DNA of 64,000 bases from an uncultured Pontibacter sp. (lineage in GTDB: Bacteria; Bacteroidota; Bacteroidia; Cytophagales; Hymenobacteraceae), in the NCBI RefSeq assembly GCF_947499215.1, contig NZ_CANMNI010000001.1, positions 1,383,523-1,447,522 of the forward strand, given 5' to 3'. Of this stretch, positions 1 to 8,874 are shown one piece after another. Each line of letters begins with the position of its first letter. The first letter of the stretch is position 1. Under the pieces are notes generated by a model. That model did no database searches. It was not told where the DNA came from and was given only the letters and a program-made list of their open reading frames with translations. A program made the position numbers and the translations under genes.

Positions 1-1
1 C

Positions 2-805
2 TATGAGGCCAAGCGCATCTATGCCACCGCCAAGGATGGCACCAAGATTCCGGTATCGTTGGTATACCGCAAAGGCCTGCAGTTGAACGGCAACAACCCG
101 ACTCTGCAGTACGCTTACGGTTCTTATGGCATCAGCATGAACCCGGGCTTTAGCTCCGTGCGCCTCAGCCTGCTCGACCGTGGCTTTGTATATGCGATTG
201 CGCACATCCGTGGCGGTCAGGAAATGGGCCGCCAGTGGTACGAGGATGGGAAGCTAATGAAGAAGAAAAACACTTTCACCGACTTTATCGACGTGTCGGA
301 ATACCTGATTGAACAGGGCTACACCAATCCGGACAAACTTTTTGCCCAAGGCGGTAGCGCCGGCGGTCTGCTAATGGGTGCAGTGGTGAACATGCGCCCT
401 GAGCTGTACGAAGGCGTGCATGCCGCCGTACCATTTGTGGATGTGATCACGACCATGCTCGACACCAGCATACCGCTGACAACCGGAGAGTTTGATGAGT
501 GGGGCAACCCAGCCAATAAGGACGCTTACGACTACATGCTGTCTTATTCGCCTTATGACAATGTGGAGGCTAAAGAATACCCGAACATGTTGGTAACGAC
601 TGGTCTGCACGACTCGCAGGTACAGTACTTCGAGCCAGCCAAGTGGGTGGCGAAACTGCGAGAGATGAAAACCGATGACAACCTGCTGTTACTCCAGACC
701 AACATGGAGGCTGGCCACGGCGGCGCATCCGGCCGTTTCCACCCATATCGCGAAACAGCTCTGCAGTATGCCTTCTTTTTGAAATTGGCAGGGATAGAAG
801 AGTAG
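2..805 (+). CDS. ptrB: Oligopeptidase B (S9A prolyl oligopeptidase family), C-terminal part
   Basis: Serine peptidase that cleaves short peptides after basic residues. The reading frame is open from base 2, so the gene starts before the window; only the C-terminal catalytic domain (about 268 residues) is present. The nucleophile lies in [10 protein letters not shown] (Ser codon 356-358), the acid in GLHDSQV (Asp codon 611-613) and the base in AGHGGASGR (His codon 716-718). The surrounding text ([27 protein letters not shown]) is the characteristic oligopeptidase B pattern. The substrate preference is known for the family and is not visible here, because the N-terminal propeller is missing. 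A strong hairpin terminator follows. Confidence 0.93.
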   Translation, partial: YEAKRIYATAKDGTKIPVSLVYRKGLQLNGNNPTLQYAYGSYGISMNPGFSSVRLSLLDRGFVYAIAHIRGGQEMGRQWYEDGKLMKKKNTFTDFIDVSEYLIEQGYTNPDKLFAQGGSAGGLLMGAVVNMRPELYEGVHAAVPFVDVITTMLDTSIPLTTGEFDEWGNPANKDAYDYMLSYSPYDNVEAKEYPNMLVTTGLHDSQVQYFEPAKWVAKLREMKTDDNLLLLQTNMEAGHGGASGRFHPYRETALQYAFFLKLAGIEE

Positions 806-858
806 TTGTTTAATGGATAATGAGTTATGATTAATACTCTTATAACTTATCCTTAGAG

Positions 859-902
859 ACAAGAAACCCTGCTGCAAAGGATTTTGCAGCAGGGTTTCTT
901 GT
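859..902. terminator. Long hairpin terminator after ptrB
   Basis: A perfect 20-bp inverted repeat (859-878 and 883-902) with a 4-base loop is followed by a T-rich stretch. It lies about 55 bases after the ptrB stop and could also serve the convergent dehydrogenase gene. Confidence 0.85.
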
Positions 903-1007
903 TTATTTTGTCATTTCGAGCCCAAGTGAGAAATCTGAACTGGAAACATTAAGCCAGACCTCTCCTATCGTCGAGATGACAGAGAGGATTCTAATCGTAT
1001 AATCAGT

Positions 1008-2006
1008 TTAACCTACCTTCACCACGATCTTGCCGAACTGCTTGCCGGTTTCCATGTAGCGCATGGCCTGTTCGGTTTCCTCCAACGGAAACACGATATC
1101 CACCACCGGCTTCACCTTCTTCTCTTCCACAAAGGCCACCATACGGGCAAAGTCCTCGTTGGTGCCCATGGTACTGCCGTGTATGGCCAGTTGCTTCCAG
1201 AAAATCTCAGCCGGATTTATCTGCCCAATCATACCTGTCGTGCCGCCGTAAATACCAATGCGGCCGCCCGGATTGGCCAGTTTTACCAACTGCACAAATC
1301 CTTCGCCGGCAGCCCCGTCAATGCTCACATCGAAGCCACCTACTTGGGATTTTAACTCTTTTCCCCAGTTTTCTTTTTTATAATTGATACCACCGGCTGC
1401 ACCCAGTGCTTTAGCCTTTTCGATCTTCTCGTCTGAGCTTGATGTTACCCATACCTCAGCGCCAGCTGCTACGGCAAACTGTACCGCAAACAAGGCTACG
1501 CCCCCTCCTGCACCAGTTATCAATACACGCTCACCGGCCTTGAGGTCGCATTTGGTAAACATGGCGCGGTAGGCCGTCACGCCGGCCAACGGCAGGGCGG
1601 CTGCTTCTTCGAAGCTCATGTGCGCTGGCTTGCGGTGCACGTTGGACGCCAGCACTTTTACATACTCAGCAAAGGTACCGTCCTGCGGCATGCCTAGCAC
1701 CTTGTAGCCTTTGCCATGCGCATGGGGGTTATCGCCCCAGTCAGTAGAGGGGTCGATCACCACTTCCTGTCCTATCCAGCTTTTATCTACACCCTCTCCC
1801 ACTTCTGTCACGATGCCTGCGCCGTCGGAGCCGAGTATGGCCGGGTAGTCCTTAGTAAAATAGCGACCATACTGTATCCAGACGTCGCGGTGATTCAGGG
1901 CGGCGGCTTTTACTTGGACAATGGCTTCACCGGGGCCAGCGCTAGGTTTTTCTTTTTCAATCAGTACAAAGGGACTCTTTATTCCTTCGAGGTAGATGGC
2001 TCTCAT
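1008..2006 (-). CDS. Zinc-less MDR-family NAD(P)H:quinone oxidoreductase / alcohol dehydrogenase-like protein
   Basis: Medium-chain dehydrogenase/reductase of about 332 residues, probably cytoplasmic and NAD(P)H dependent. The N-terminal GroES-like part carries ALNHRDVWIQYGRY and the GSDGAGIV segment. The Rossmann part shows the GAGGGVALFAVQFA nucleotide-binding loop, then a GGRIGIYGG strand. The four-cysteine structural zinc loop of true alcohol dehydrogenases is not seen, which fits the quinone-oxidoreductase/YhdH-like side of the family. The frame also opens at 2030 (MYTLKPQT...), but homologues normally begin MRAIYLEG-like, so the start at 2006 is preferred. The substrate cannot be deduced. 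Confidence 0.88.
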   Translation of the reverse strand: MRAIYLEGIKSPFVLIEKEKPSAGPGEAIVQVKAAALNHRDVWIQYGRYFTKDYPAILGSDGAGIVTEVGEGVDKSWIGQEVVIDPSTDWGDNPHAHGKGYKVLGMPQDGTFAEYVKVLASNVHRKPAHMSFEEAAALPLAGVTAYRAMFTKCDLKAGERVLITGAGGGVALFAVQFAVAAGAEVWVTSSSDEKIEKAKALGAAGGINYKKENWGKELKSQVGGFDVSIDGAAGEGFVQLVKLANPGGRIGIYGGTTGMIGQINPAEIFWKQLAIHGSTMGTNEDFARMVAFVEEKKVKPVVDIVFPLEETEQAMRYMETGKQFGKIVVKVG

Positions 2007-2079
2007 AGTTTGCGGTTTTAGGGTATACATACAAAGTTATAACTTCTGCCCAAAGTCGGAAATGATACCAGTTCAGGCA

Positions 2080-2110
2080 TTGGCTTTTTATACGGGAGCG
2101 CCTATCTTCG
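2080..2110 (+). promoter_or_regulatory. Possible Bacteroidota-type promoter for the GNAT gene
   Basis: TTG at 2080-2082, a 20-base spacer and TATCTTCG at 2103-2110, one base off the TAnnTTTG -7 consensus, lie just upstream of the acetyltransferase. The prediction is weak on its own. Confidence 0.35.
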
Positions 2111-2133
2111 TTGCATTGTAATTGAAACAGCAA

Positions 2134-2637
2134 ATGAACAACAAGTACAGAATACAGCAGGCAACTACCAACGACATACCCACCATCAATCAACTGGCCG
2201 AGGCTATTTGGGAACCGACTTATCGTCCCATTCTTACGCGCGAGCAGATCGATTATATGTTCGGGGTCATCTATACCCAAGAAGCGCTGGAGCGCCAGAT
2301 GCAAGAAGGGCAAACGTTCTTACTACTGTACGACAAGGCCGATCCGATTGGTTTTGCGGCATATTCCATTAAGAACAAAGATGAACGGAGCTACAAACTC
2401 AATAAAATATACCTGCTTCTGTCACGGCAGGGCGAGGGACTGGGTAGGCTGTTGCTGGAAGAAGTAGAAAGCAGGGTAAGTAGCGCCGGAGCCCAGTACC
2501 TAGACCTGAATGTAAACAAGTATAACAAGGCCAAGGCATTTTATGAGCGCTGTGGCTATCAAGTCCACTTAGAAGAGGACATTCCGATTGGCCCCTACTG
2601 GATGAATGACTATGTGATGCGCAAAGCTTTAGCATAA
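2134..2637 (+). CDS. GNAT-family N-acetyltransferase
   Basis: About 167 residues with a GNAT fold that transfers an acyl group from acyl-CoA to an amine. Recognisable parts are the beta-4 strand (GFAAYSIKN...YKLNKIYLL), the acetyl-CoA pyrophosphate loop SRQGEGLGRLLLEEVE (a variant of Q/RxxGxG/A), and the C-terminal LDLNVNKYNKAKAFYERCGYQ segment typical of RimI-like members. The frame extends to a TTG at 2122, but the ATG at 2134 is preferred because no ribosome-binding feature favours the TTG. Single-gene unit closed by a hairpin. The substrate is unknown. Confidence 0.88.
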   Translation: MNNKYRIQQATTNDIPTINQLAEAIWEPTYRPILTREQIDYMFGVIYTQEALERQMQEGQTFLLLYDKADPIGFAAYSIKNKDERSYKLNKIYLLLSRQGEGLGRLLLEEVESRVSSAGAQYLDLNVNKYNKAKAFYERCGYQVHLEEDIPIGPYWMNDYVMRKALA

Positions 2638-2643
2638 CAAAAA

Positions 2644-2667
2644 ACGGGCAGCCTTTTGGCTGCCCGT
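2644..2667. terminator. Hairpin terminator between convergent genes
   Basis: ACGGGCAGCC (2644-2653) and GGCTGCCCGT (2658-2667) form a 10-bp stem with a TTTT loop. A-rich on the left and T-rich on the right, it can serve both the acetyltransferase and the convergent protease gene. Confidence 0.85.
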
Positions 2668-2703
2668 CTCTTTACTATCCTTGGGTATCGGTTACAGGTT
2701 AGA

Positions 2704-3936
2704 TTATAGGTGTGCGATTGGATCAGCGTTGCCGTCTGGGTCACCTTTCACGTAACCATCAGTATTGAGGTTGCCGTGCAGCAACAAACCTGCTACGTGT
2801 GGAGAAGCCATCGACGTACCACTGATGGTATTATAGCCACCATTCATCCAAGTAGAGTTAATGCTTACACCTGGTGCGCAATAGTCTACCGGCGGGTTGC
2901 CATAGTTAGAGAAGCTAGCCCATGTGTCAGTAGAGTTCATGGCTGACACAGTATAGATGTTAGCATGATTAGCACGGGCTGGCGATGAGTTGTTAGCATG
3001 CGTTGACTCATTACCAGCGGCAAGAGCAAACTTAATGCCTTTGTTGGCAGCAGCTATAACAGCATCGTCAAGTGCCTGAGAAGTTGGGCCGCCGAGGCTC
3101 ATGTTGGCCACATCACCGGCTTTACCGTTTGCAGCTACGTAGTCCACACCGGCGATTACACCAGAGTAAGAACCGCTACCACGCGAGTCAAGCACCTTTA
3201 TAGCAACTACAGTTGCATCATAAGCTACACCAACCACACCGATCGTGTTGTTTCTTGCAGCGATTGTACCGGCTACGTGTGTACCATGGCCATTGCCATC
3301 GTCAGCAGAGCCGGCATCTTTACCGGAAGTGAAAGCAGTAAAGCTTCTTGCCACGTCAACGTTAAGGTCTGGGTGATCCAAATCAACACCAGAGTCAATT
3401 ACCCAAGCAGTTTTACCAGCACCGCTCGCATAGCCTACGCGAGTAATACCGTAAGGCACAGTTTGTCCTGGATCAGAACCGCCACCACCTGGGCCTTTTC
3501 CTGATGGAGGAGCCAGCATCACGATTCTGTCTGGCTCAATATAAGCTACGCGCGGGTCCTTACGAAGTGTTTCCACTTGCTCATCAGTAAGTTGGGCAGC
3601 CATACCTACGATAGCTTTACCGTAAGATTGCTCTATGGTGGCATTGGCTATGCCATTAGCAGCAAGAAGCTCTGTGCCCATTTCACGCACTAAGCCAACA
3701 CGCTCTGCATAGGTAGTAGCGGCATCAAGACGAAGGTTACCATCTTGATTAAATACAACAATATACTGTCCTTTGATGATAGCGCCATTTTGGCTGGAAG
3801 CCTGTAGCGCCTCGGTTGCATCAGTAGCTTCAGGAGCTTCGTTATCGCAAGAAGTAAAAGTTAAAGCAGCTGTCGAAAAAGCTGCACCAAATAGGACAGA
3901 ACGCAGTGCGTTCTTTACGCGTAAGGTGTTTTTCAT
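2704..3936 (-). CDS. Subtilisin-like serine protease (S8) with inhibitor propeptide, lipoprotein
   Basis: Secreted serine endopeptidase of 410 residues. A lipoprotein-type signal ends at LTFTSC (Cys30), so it is probably membrane anchored. An I9-type propeptide (about residues 55-140, GQYIVVF...RVAYIEPDRIV) is followed by a glycine-rich linker (GKGPGGGGSDPG) and the S8 catalytic domain. Catalytic Asp181 lies in WVIDSGVDLDHPD, His220 in GHGTHVAGT, the oxyanion Asn309 in AAGNES and Ser375 in GTSMASPHVAG. The protein ends shortly after the catalytic domain with no sorting domain. Single gene with a long AT-rich upstream region. The natural substrate is unknown. Confidence 0.95.
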   Translation of the reverse strand: MKNTLRVKNALRSVLFGAAFSTAALTFTSCDNEAPEATDATEALQASSQNGAIIKGQYIVVFNQDGNLRLDAATTYAERVGLVREMGTELLAANGIANATIEQSYGKAIVGMAAQLTDEQVETLRKDPRVAYIEPDRIVMLAPPSGKGPGGGGSDPGQTVPYGITRVGYASGAGKTAWVIDSGVDLDHPDLNVDVARSFTAFTSGKDAGSADDGNGHGTHVAGTIAARNNTIGVVGVAYDATVVAIKVLDSRGSGSYSGVIAGVDYVAANGKAGDVANMSLGGPTSQALDDAVIAAANKGIKFALAAGNESTHANNSSPARANHANIYTVSAMNSTDTWASFSNYGNPPVDYCAPGVSINSTWMNGGYNTISGTSMASPHVAGLLLHGNLNTDGYVKGDPDGNADPIAHL

Positions 3937-4356
3937 TCTTGTTAAAAGTTAGGTTAGTTAAAGTTTTAAGGTTTTAATTAAGGATAGTGGGATCTAAACT
4001 ATTAAATAGAATTTATATATACAAATAAAAGTATAATTTTTTTTGAAATATTTTTCTCAATCTAGCCTTACGATATTGCCACACCGCACTGTGTTGCAAC
4101 ATCTAAATTGCACTGTTTCTCTTTCTGTTTTTTGTGGTATATACATCAGTCTAGGCATATTTCGCACCACTTCACCGTCAGTCAGTCAGAGCTGGCGGCC
4201 TTATACGTAGTTGATAAAATAAAGTAAACACAGTCAATTCACTATCTTTTATAAATACAATTTTAATCAAGCTTTAATAACAAAATCAAGCTATATAACT
4301 TGTCTATATACTGTAATTTACTTATATTAACAGGTAGCACTTAAAAGCATGTCTAT
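3937..4356. other. 420-bp AT-rich divergent intergenic region
   Basis: Lies between the divergent S8 protease and cyclophilin genes and must hold both promoters. It has homopolymer A/T tracts around 4020-4060 and no coding frame. No clean TAnnTTTG box was found on either strand, and no RNA gene is recognised. Confidence 0.5.
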
Positions 4357-5166
4357 ATGAAAAACACGTTTCAAGTATTTTTCCCGTCGCGCATAGTCTG
4401 GGCAATTGCCTGTTTAGTAGGTCTATTTGCCTGTCAACCCAAGACGGAGGAGCAGGCCACTACCGAGGAGCATGAAACTAACCAAGAGGCGACGCTCGAG
4501 CCACTGACCTCTGAGAATGTCGTGGAAGTGTTAACCGTGTATGAGAAGAAGCACCCTGACAGCCTTATTCTCATTAGCACGCGCCATGGGGACATTAAGC
4601 TGCGCCTCTATAAAGAAACCCCTATGCACCGCGCCAACTTCGTGCGCCTCACCAAAGCCGGGTTCTACGACCAAGGTGAGTTCTACCGCGTGGTAAAAGG
4701 ATTTGCGGTGCAAGGCGGCGACTCCGACAACCGCACCATGAAACAAGGTCCTTACAAAATTCCACAGGAGTTTCACCCACAATACATCCACAAACGCGGT
4801 GCTTTGGCTATGGCTAGGTATGGCGACGAACGCAACCCTGACAAGGAGTCTTCTTCGCATAATTTTTACATCACATTGGGAGAGCCTAGAACCCTACAGG
4901 AACTACGAGCCTATGAAGCGCAGCATAATATGAAGTATACGCCGGAGCAGATCGAACTTTACACTACAATCGGGGGCGAACCTGCACTAGACCAAGAGTA
5001 CACCGTATTTGGGGAAGTTATAGAAGGAATGGATGTGGTTGACAAAATAGCCGAAGAGCCAGTGGACGGACAAAAATGGCCACTCACGATCGTGCCGCAC
5101 AAAATCAAAACAGTAAACAGCTTTTCAGCTAACAGTAATCAGGAAGCAGTTAACAGTGAGCAATAA
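4357..5166 (+). CDS. Cyclophilin-type peptidyl-prolyl cis-trans isomerase, lipoprotein
   Basis: Protein-folding catalyst of 269 residues, probably anchored to a membrane facing the periplasm. The N-terminus is a lipoprotein signal with lipobox LFAC (Cys26), followed by an acidic Glu/Thr-rich linker (about 27-60). The cyclophilin domain spans about 65-250: GDIKLRLY, the HRANFVRL segment, EFYRVVKGFAVQGGD with the active-site Arg/Phe/Gln, ALAMARYGDERNPDKESSSHNFYITL, and EYTVFGEVIEGMDVV. An insert around residues 180-210 lies in a surface loop. The last 15 or so residues (NSFSANSNQEAVNSEQ) are encoded by a repetitive intergenic-type sequence and are probably not functional. Confidence 0.94.
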   Translation: MKNTFQVFFPSRIVWAIACLVGLFACQPKTEEQATTEEHETNQEATLEPLTSENVVEVLTVYEKKHPDSLILISTRHGDIKLRLYKETPMHRANFVRLTKAGFYDQGEFYRVVKGFAVQGGDSDNRTMKQGPYKIPQEFHPQYIHKRGALAMARYGDERNPDKESSSHNFYITLGEPRTLQELRAYEAQHNMKYTPEQIELYTTIGGEPALDQEYTVFGEVIEGMDVVDKIAEEPVDGQKWPLTIVPHKIKTVNSFSANSNQEAVNSEQ

Positions 5167-5326
5167 TCAGTAAGCATTTAACACCTTAGAAACCATTATA
5201 AAACAGAGCGCCCCGTTCAATCTTGAACGGGGCGCTCTGTTTTAAGGAAGCAGTAAGTTGAAATTTGGTTTACACCATTTTCACTGTTTACTGTTAATTG
5301 ATCAATGAAAACCTGCTTACTGATTA
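5164..5326. repeat. Dispersed inverted repeat words TAATCAGTAAGC around the terminator
   Basis: TAATCAGTAAGC at 5164-5175 recurs inverted at 5315-5326. Similar AACAGTAATCAG-type words fill 5130-5180 and 5280-5335 and run into the 3' ends of both convergent genes. No function is evident. Confidence 0.6.
5200..5243. terminator. 21-bp hairpin terminator (bidirectional)
   Basis: AAAACAGAGCGCCCCGTTCAA-type arm at 5200-5220 pairs perfectly with 5223-5243. A-tract on one side and T-tract on the other, between the convergent cyclophilin and S9 peptidase genes. Confidence 0.9.
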
Positions 5327-7795
5327 CTGAATTGCTCTGTTTTTCACGTAGGTGTTCAGCCAAGTATCCATTTCCCAGAGCATGTGCAGGATGGACTCGC
5401 GGGCGGCGTAACCGTGGCTCTCGTGCGGCAGAAATACCAGACGGGTAGTAGCACCGTGGCCTTTCAGGGCATTGTAGAAACGCTCACTCTGGATCGGGAA
5501 AGTACCGGAGTTATTATCGGCCTCACCGTGGATGAGCAGGATCGGAGTTTTTACTTTATGAGCAGCCGAGAAGGGTGACATGCGGTTGTATACCTCCGGC
5601 GCCTCCCAGTAGGTGCGTTCCTCCTGCTGGAAGCCAAACGGTGTGAGCGTACGGTTATAGGCTCCACTACGGGCTATACCTGCGGCAAACAGATCAGAGT
5701 GTGCCAATAGGTTGCCTGTCATAAAGGCTCCATAAGAGTGCCCTCCTACGGCGATGCGCTTCGGATCGGCTACCCCCATGCTTACTGTTTTGTCGATGGC
5801 GGCTTTGGCACTGGCTACCAGTTGCTCTACATAGGTATCATTTGGCTGAGCTTCCCCCTCCCCTACAATCGGGAAGTCAGTACGGTCGAGCACGGCGTAG
5901 CCTTGCGTTACCCAGAACAGCGGTGAACCAGAGCTGATACGCGTGAACTCGTAAGGCGAGCTTTTCACCTGACCGGCTGCGGCGGCGTTCTTAAACTCAC
6001 GCGGGTAAGCCCACATCAGCATCGGCAATGGCCCGTCGCTTTTCTTATAATCCTTCGGCAGGTATAGCACAGCCGTCAGCTTCACGCCATCGTTGCGCTC
6101 ATATTGTAGCAACTCCTTTTGTACGCCTTCTAATTGTGGGTATGGGTGCGGGAAGTTCGTCACCTGTGTCATGCGCTTCTTTTTCAGGTCGCGCACAAAG
6201 TAGTTCGGCACATCCTTCTCAGACTCACGGCGCGTAATAATGCGCTTGTTGTTGAGGTCGATGACATCCACCGGGCGCTCGTAGTAAGGAGCCTCGGAGC
6301 GGAACAGGATCTTTGCCTTCTTCGACTTGAGGTTGAATTCGCTCAGGAACGGACGGTTGCCCTCAGGTGAGCCGCCTTCGCTAATCATGTAGATGTTGTC
6401 GCCTTTCTTATCGGTCATCAGCACGCTTCGGCCATACTGGTTTTTGGTGTAAACCGGACTGCCCGGATCGCTGTAGCCGTCTTCGTAAGAGCGCTCTATT
6501 AATACAGTGCCGGCTTGCGCTGGTTTTGCAGGGTTAATCATCACCACACGCTCGGTACGAGTCTTCCAGAGGCGCTCGTTTAGTAGGGCCATGTTATCGT
6601 TACCCCATTGCACGCCACGATAACGGTACTTTGTACCCGCCAATTTAGCTGCTTTACCAGAAAAGGGAGCGTCGAGTGTAAACACCACATCACGCTCTTT
6701 CACGTCTTTGCTGGCGTCGCCGCCGTCTTGGGCCTCTACCCAATACAGCGTAGCTGCTTTATCAGGGCGCCAGTTATAGCTGCGTGGTCCTTTGGCCACA
6801 TTATCGAAACCGATCGGAATATCCTCGGCCAAGGGCAGTTGGGCCAGCTGCTTCACCACCTTGCCGTCGCGGCTCCATACCTCTACATTGTAAGGGAAGT
6901 AATAATGCGGCACCAGATAGGAATAAGGCTTCTGGATCGTCTCCACGAGCAGGTACTGACCGTCCGGTGACACATCCGCACTCTTTATAATACCAGCCTG
7001 TCCCACGTTCTGCTTTTTCCCGTCCAAGGTCACCAGCTTCAATTGGGTCTGCATGTAGTAGTCGAACAACTGCTCGTCATACTTATTTTTGAGCAGGTCT
7101 TGGTAAGTGCGCGAAGGGTTCGCTTTGCCGATGTTCTGCTGAATGTTAGGGCCGGATGGTACAAGGTTGGCCTTGGGCATTTCTCCGCGCTTCTCATCCA
7201 CAAACTTCACCAGCAGCGACCTGCTATCCGGCAACCATGAGAATGGACGGCCGCTGTAGGCGTCATTCAAGCTGGCCTCAGTAAGCTTTTTTGCCTGCCG
7301 GTCGGCTATACCTGCCACCCAGAGCTCAATGCCTTTGGCTGTTGTTATGGTAAAGGCAATCTGCTTCTCATCCGGTGACCAAGTTACATAGGAGATCTGC
7401 GCATTTTGCGGTATACCGGCCAGATGAAACTCCTGCCCGCCGTTCACCTGCTTTATTTTAATATTGTTGATAAATGAGGCGCGGCTGCCTCCATTTGTAG
7501 CAGGATTAATACGGAGGCCAGCCAAGCGACTCTCCGGCTGCGCCAGCTCCTCAATGCTGGGGTAGCCCGCTCGCTCGAGCAGCAGCATCCAGTCACCTTT
7601 GGAGTTGATACTCACACTCGGTGTGGAGGGCGCGTCAATAATTGAAGCCATCGCTTCAGGTGGGCGTTGATAGCCACTGGTAGCCTCCTTGCCACCTTGT
7701 GCAAACGCCGCTGGGGTGGGTGAGCCAGCCAGCAGCAACAGGCCAAGCAGCGAAGCGGTCAGCCGTTTTGCGGTTTTGACAGAGTTCAAATGCAT
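5324..7795 (-). CDS. Secreted S9 prolyl oligopeptidase family peptidase (glutamyl endopeptidase-like)
   Basis: Exported serine peptidase of 823 residues. An N-terminal signal peptide (LLGLLLLAGSPTPAAFAQ) precedes a long propeller-like region with WSPDEKQIAFT, WLPDSRSLLVKF and SADVSPDGQYLLVE blade motifs (about 100-560), then a C-terminal alpha/beta-hydrolase domain. The catalytic triad is visible as Ser687 in GGHSYGAFM, Asp760 in HGEADNNSGTFP and His794 in PHESHGYAARES. The layout (PYNVEVWSRDGK, PRSYNWRPDK) matches the glutamyl-endopeptidase-like branch known from Bacteroidota and chloroplasts; cleavage after glutamate is inferred from the family. Monocistronic, convergent with the cyclophilin. 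Confidence 0.93.
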   Translation of the reverse strand: MHLNSVKTAKRLTASLLGLLLLAGSPTPAAFAQGGKEATSGYQRPPEAMASIIDAPSTPSVSINSKGDWMLLLERAGYPSIEELAQPESRLAGLRINPATNGGSRASFINNIKIKQVNGGQEFHLAGIPQNAQISYVTWSPDEKQIAFTITTAKGIELWVAGIADRQAKKLTEASLNDAYSGRPFSWLPDSRSLLVKFVDEKRGEMPKANLVPSGPNIQQNIGKANPSRTYQDLLKNKYDEQLFDYYMQTQLKLVTLDGKKQNVGQAGIIKSADVSPDGQYLLVETIQKPYSYLVPHYYFPYNVEVWSRDGKVVKQLAQLPLAEDIPIGFDNVAKGPRSYNWRPDKAATLYWVEAQDGGDASKDVKERDVVFTLDAPFSGKAAKLAGTKYRYRGVQWGNDNMALLNERLWKTRTERVVMINPAKPAQAGTVLIERSYEDGYSDPGSPVYTKNQYGRSVLMTDKKGDNIYMISEGGSPEGNRPFLSEFNLKSKKAKILFRSEAPYYERPVDVIDLNNKRIITRRESEKDVPNYFVRDLKKKRMTQVTNFPHPYPQLEGVQKELLQYERNDGVKLTAVLYLPKDYKKSDGPLPMLMWAYPREFKNAAAAGQVKSSPYEFTRISSGSPLFWVTQGYAVLDRTDFPIVGEGEAQPNDTYVEQLVASAKAAIDKTVSMGVADPKRIAVGGHSYGAFMTGNLLAHSDLFAAGIARSGAYNRTLTPFGFQQEERTYWEAPEVYNRMSPFSAAHKVKTPILLIHGEADNNSGTFPIQSERFYNALKGHGATTRLVFLPHESHGYAARESILHMLWEMDTWLNTYVKNRAIQ

Positions 7796-8047
7796 TTCTT
7801 TTAAGGTTTAGGTTAGATGTGGAGTTAGATAGTATATCTAGAAAAAGGTTTAAGCGCGTATAGTTACTTAAATTGGCTTGAAAAAATGCTCCGCTTACAC
7901 CTGCAATATTTCCTAAGTGCCTGCATAAGCACAGCATTGTAAATGCAAAATACATAAACCTTGCTTGGTTCTAGCAGTAAAGAACAAAACTAAAAACTAA
8001 CTTTGCTGTAAATGAACTAGGGTAATTCTTGCTACTATTTTGATTAA

Positions 8048-8485
8048 ATGAAAGTACAGGAACTGAAGTCGTCTACAGGCAAAACTTTTCTCACCATCCA
8101 CTACGATGAGAAAAACCAATGGATTCACAACGATTGGTCTGGCTACGTATCGCCTGAGTACGTAATGCAAGGCAGCCTAGCGGTACTCGACGCCATTGAG
8201 AAGTACCGCGTTGCCTGCGGGCTGAACGACAACCGCCACCTAGTTGGCCGCTGGGACGAATCGGTGGACTGGATTGAGCAGGAATGGATACCCAAAGCTA
8301 CTGCGGCCGGCCTGCGGCACTATGCCCATGTTGTTGACGCCGACACCTTCGCCGCCGCTTCTTCCGAGGATATGCTTACCCGTGTGCAGGATCGCTTCCA
8401 GATGCGTATCTTCCGCGATATAGATGAAGCCAAGGAATGGTTGGTGGCAAGCCACAGGGAAAGCAGCGACAACTCAGCATCTTGA
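8048..8485 (+). CDS. STAS/SpoIIAA-like small protein
   Basis: A 145-residue soluble protein with no signal or membrane segment. The pattern of a short N-terminal beta strand (FLTIHYDEKNQWIHNDWSGY), a helix with a long central acidic segment, and the C-terminal IFRDIDEAKEWLVA resembles STAS/SEC14-like (SpoIIAA-like) proteins common in Cytophagales, whose C-termini carry an F-x-D-x-x-E-A-x-x-W-L motif. Assignment is by this pattern only. It lies 51 bases before the ferredoxin gene on the same strand and may be cotranscribed. No specific role can be stated. Confidence 0.7.
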   Translation: MKVQELKSSTGKTFLTIHYDEKNQWIHNDWSGYVSPEYVMQGSLAVLDAIEKYRVACGLNDNRHLVGRWDESVDWIEQEWIPKATAAGLRHYAHVVDADTFAAASSEDMLTRVQDRFQMRIFRDIDEAKEWLVASHRESSDNSAS

Positions 8486-8536
8486 AACTATTTAACAGCT
8501 TTTCCACTTTAAAGTGAAGCACCCTTAAACAATTAC

Positions 8537-8821
8537 ATGAGCAAAGGATTTAACGTACCTGATAAGGTCATTTATGTATGCACAGGCAGCAAGTGCAAGA
8601 AAAAAGGCGGCAAAGACATTGGCAAGACACTCCGCACCATGATCAAGGACATGGGTCTAAAGGGAAAGGTGGAAGTGGTGAAGACCGAATGCACCGACCG
8701 CTGCGACTTTGCCCCGGTCATGAGTTTCCAGCCCGACAATGTGTGGCTGCACCATACCACCGAGGAGCAGGCCAAGCAAACTTTTCAGGAGCATATTATC
8801 AACTCAGAAAAACAAGCATAA
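8537..8821 (+). CDS. Thioredoxin-like [2Fe-2S] ferredoxin
   Basis: Small 94-residue cytoplasmic iron-sulfur protein. Four cysteines in the thioredoxin-like ferredoxin arrangement are present: Cys15 and Cys20 in YVCTGSKCKKKG, and Cys52 and Cys56 in ECTDRCDFAP. These are expected to ligate one [2Fe-2S] cluster. The gene runs head-on into a ferritin gene with a shared terminator, which suits a shared link to iron but does not prove one. The redox partner is unknown. Confidence 0.88.
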   Translation: MSKGFNVPDKVIYVCTGSKCKKKGGKDIGKTLRTMIKDMGLKGKVEVVKTECTDRCDFAPVMSFQPDNVWLHHTTEEQAKQTFQEHIINSEKQA

Positions 8822-8855
8822 AAAAAGCCTTTGGAATTGCTCCAAAGGCTTTTTT
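8821..8855. terminator. Shared terminator between ferredoxin and ferritin genes
   Basis: AAAAAAGCCTTTGGA (8821-8835) pairs perfectly with TCCAAAGGCTTTTTT (8841-8855) over a 5-base loop. It gives an A-tract/T-tract bidirectional terminator that begins right at the ferredoxin stop. Confidence 0.92.
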
Positions 8856-8874
8856 TCTCAATCTACAATTAATC

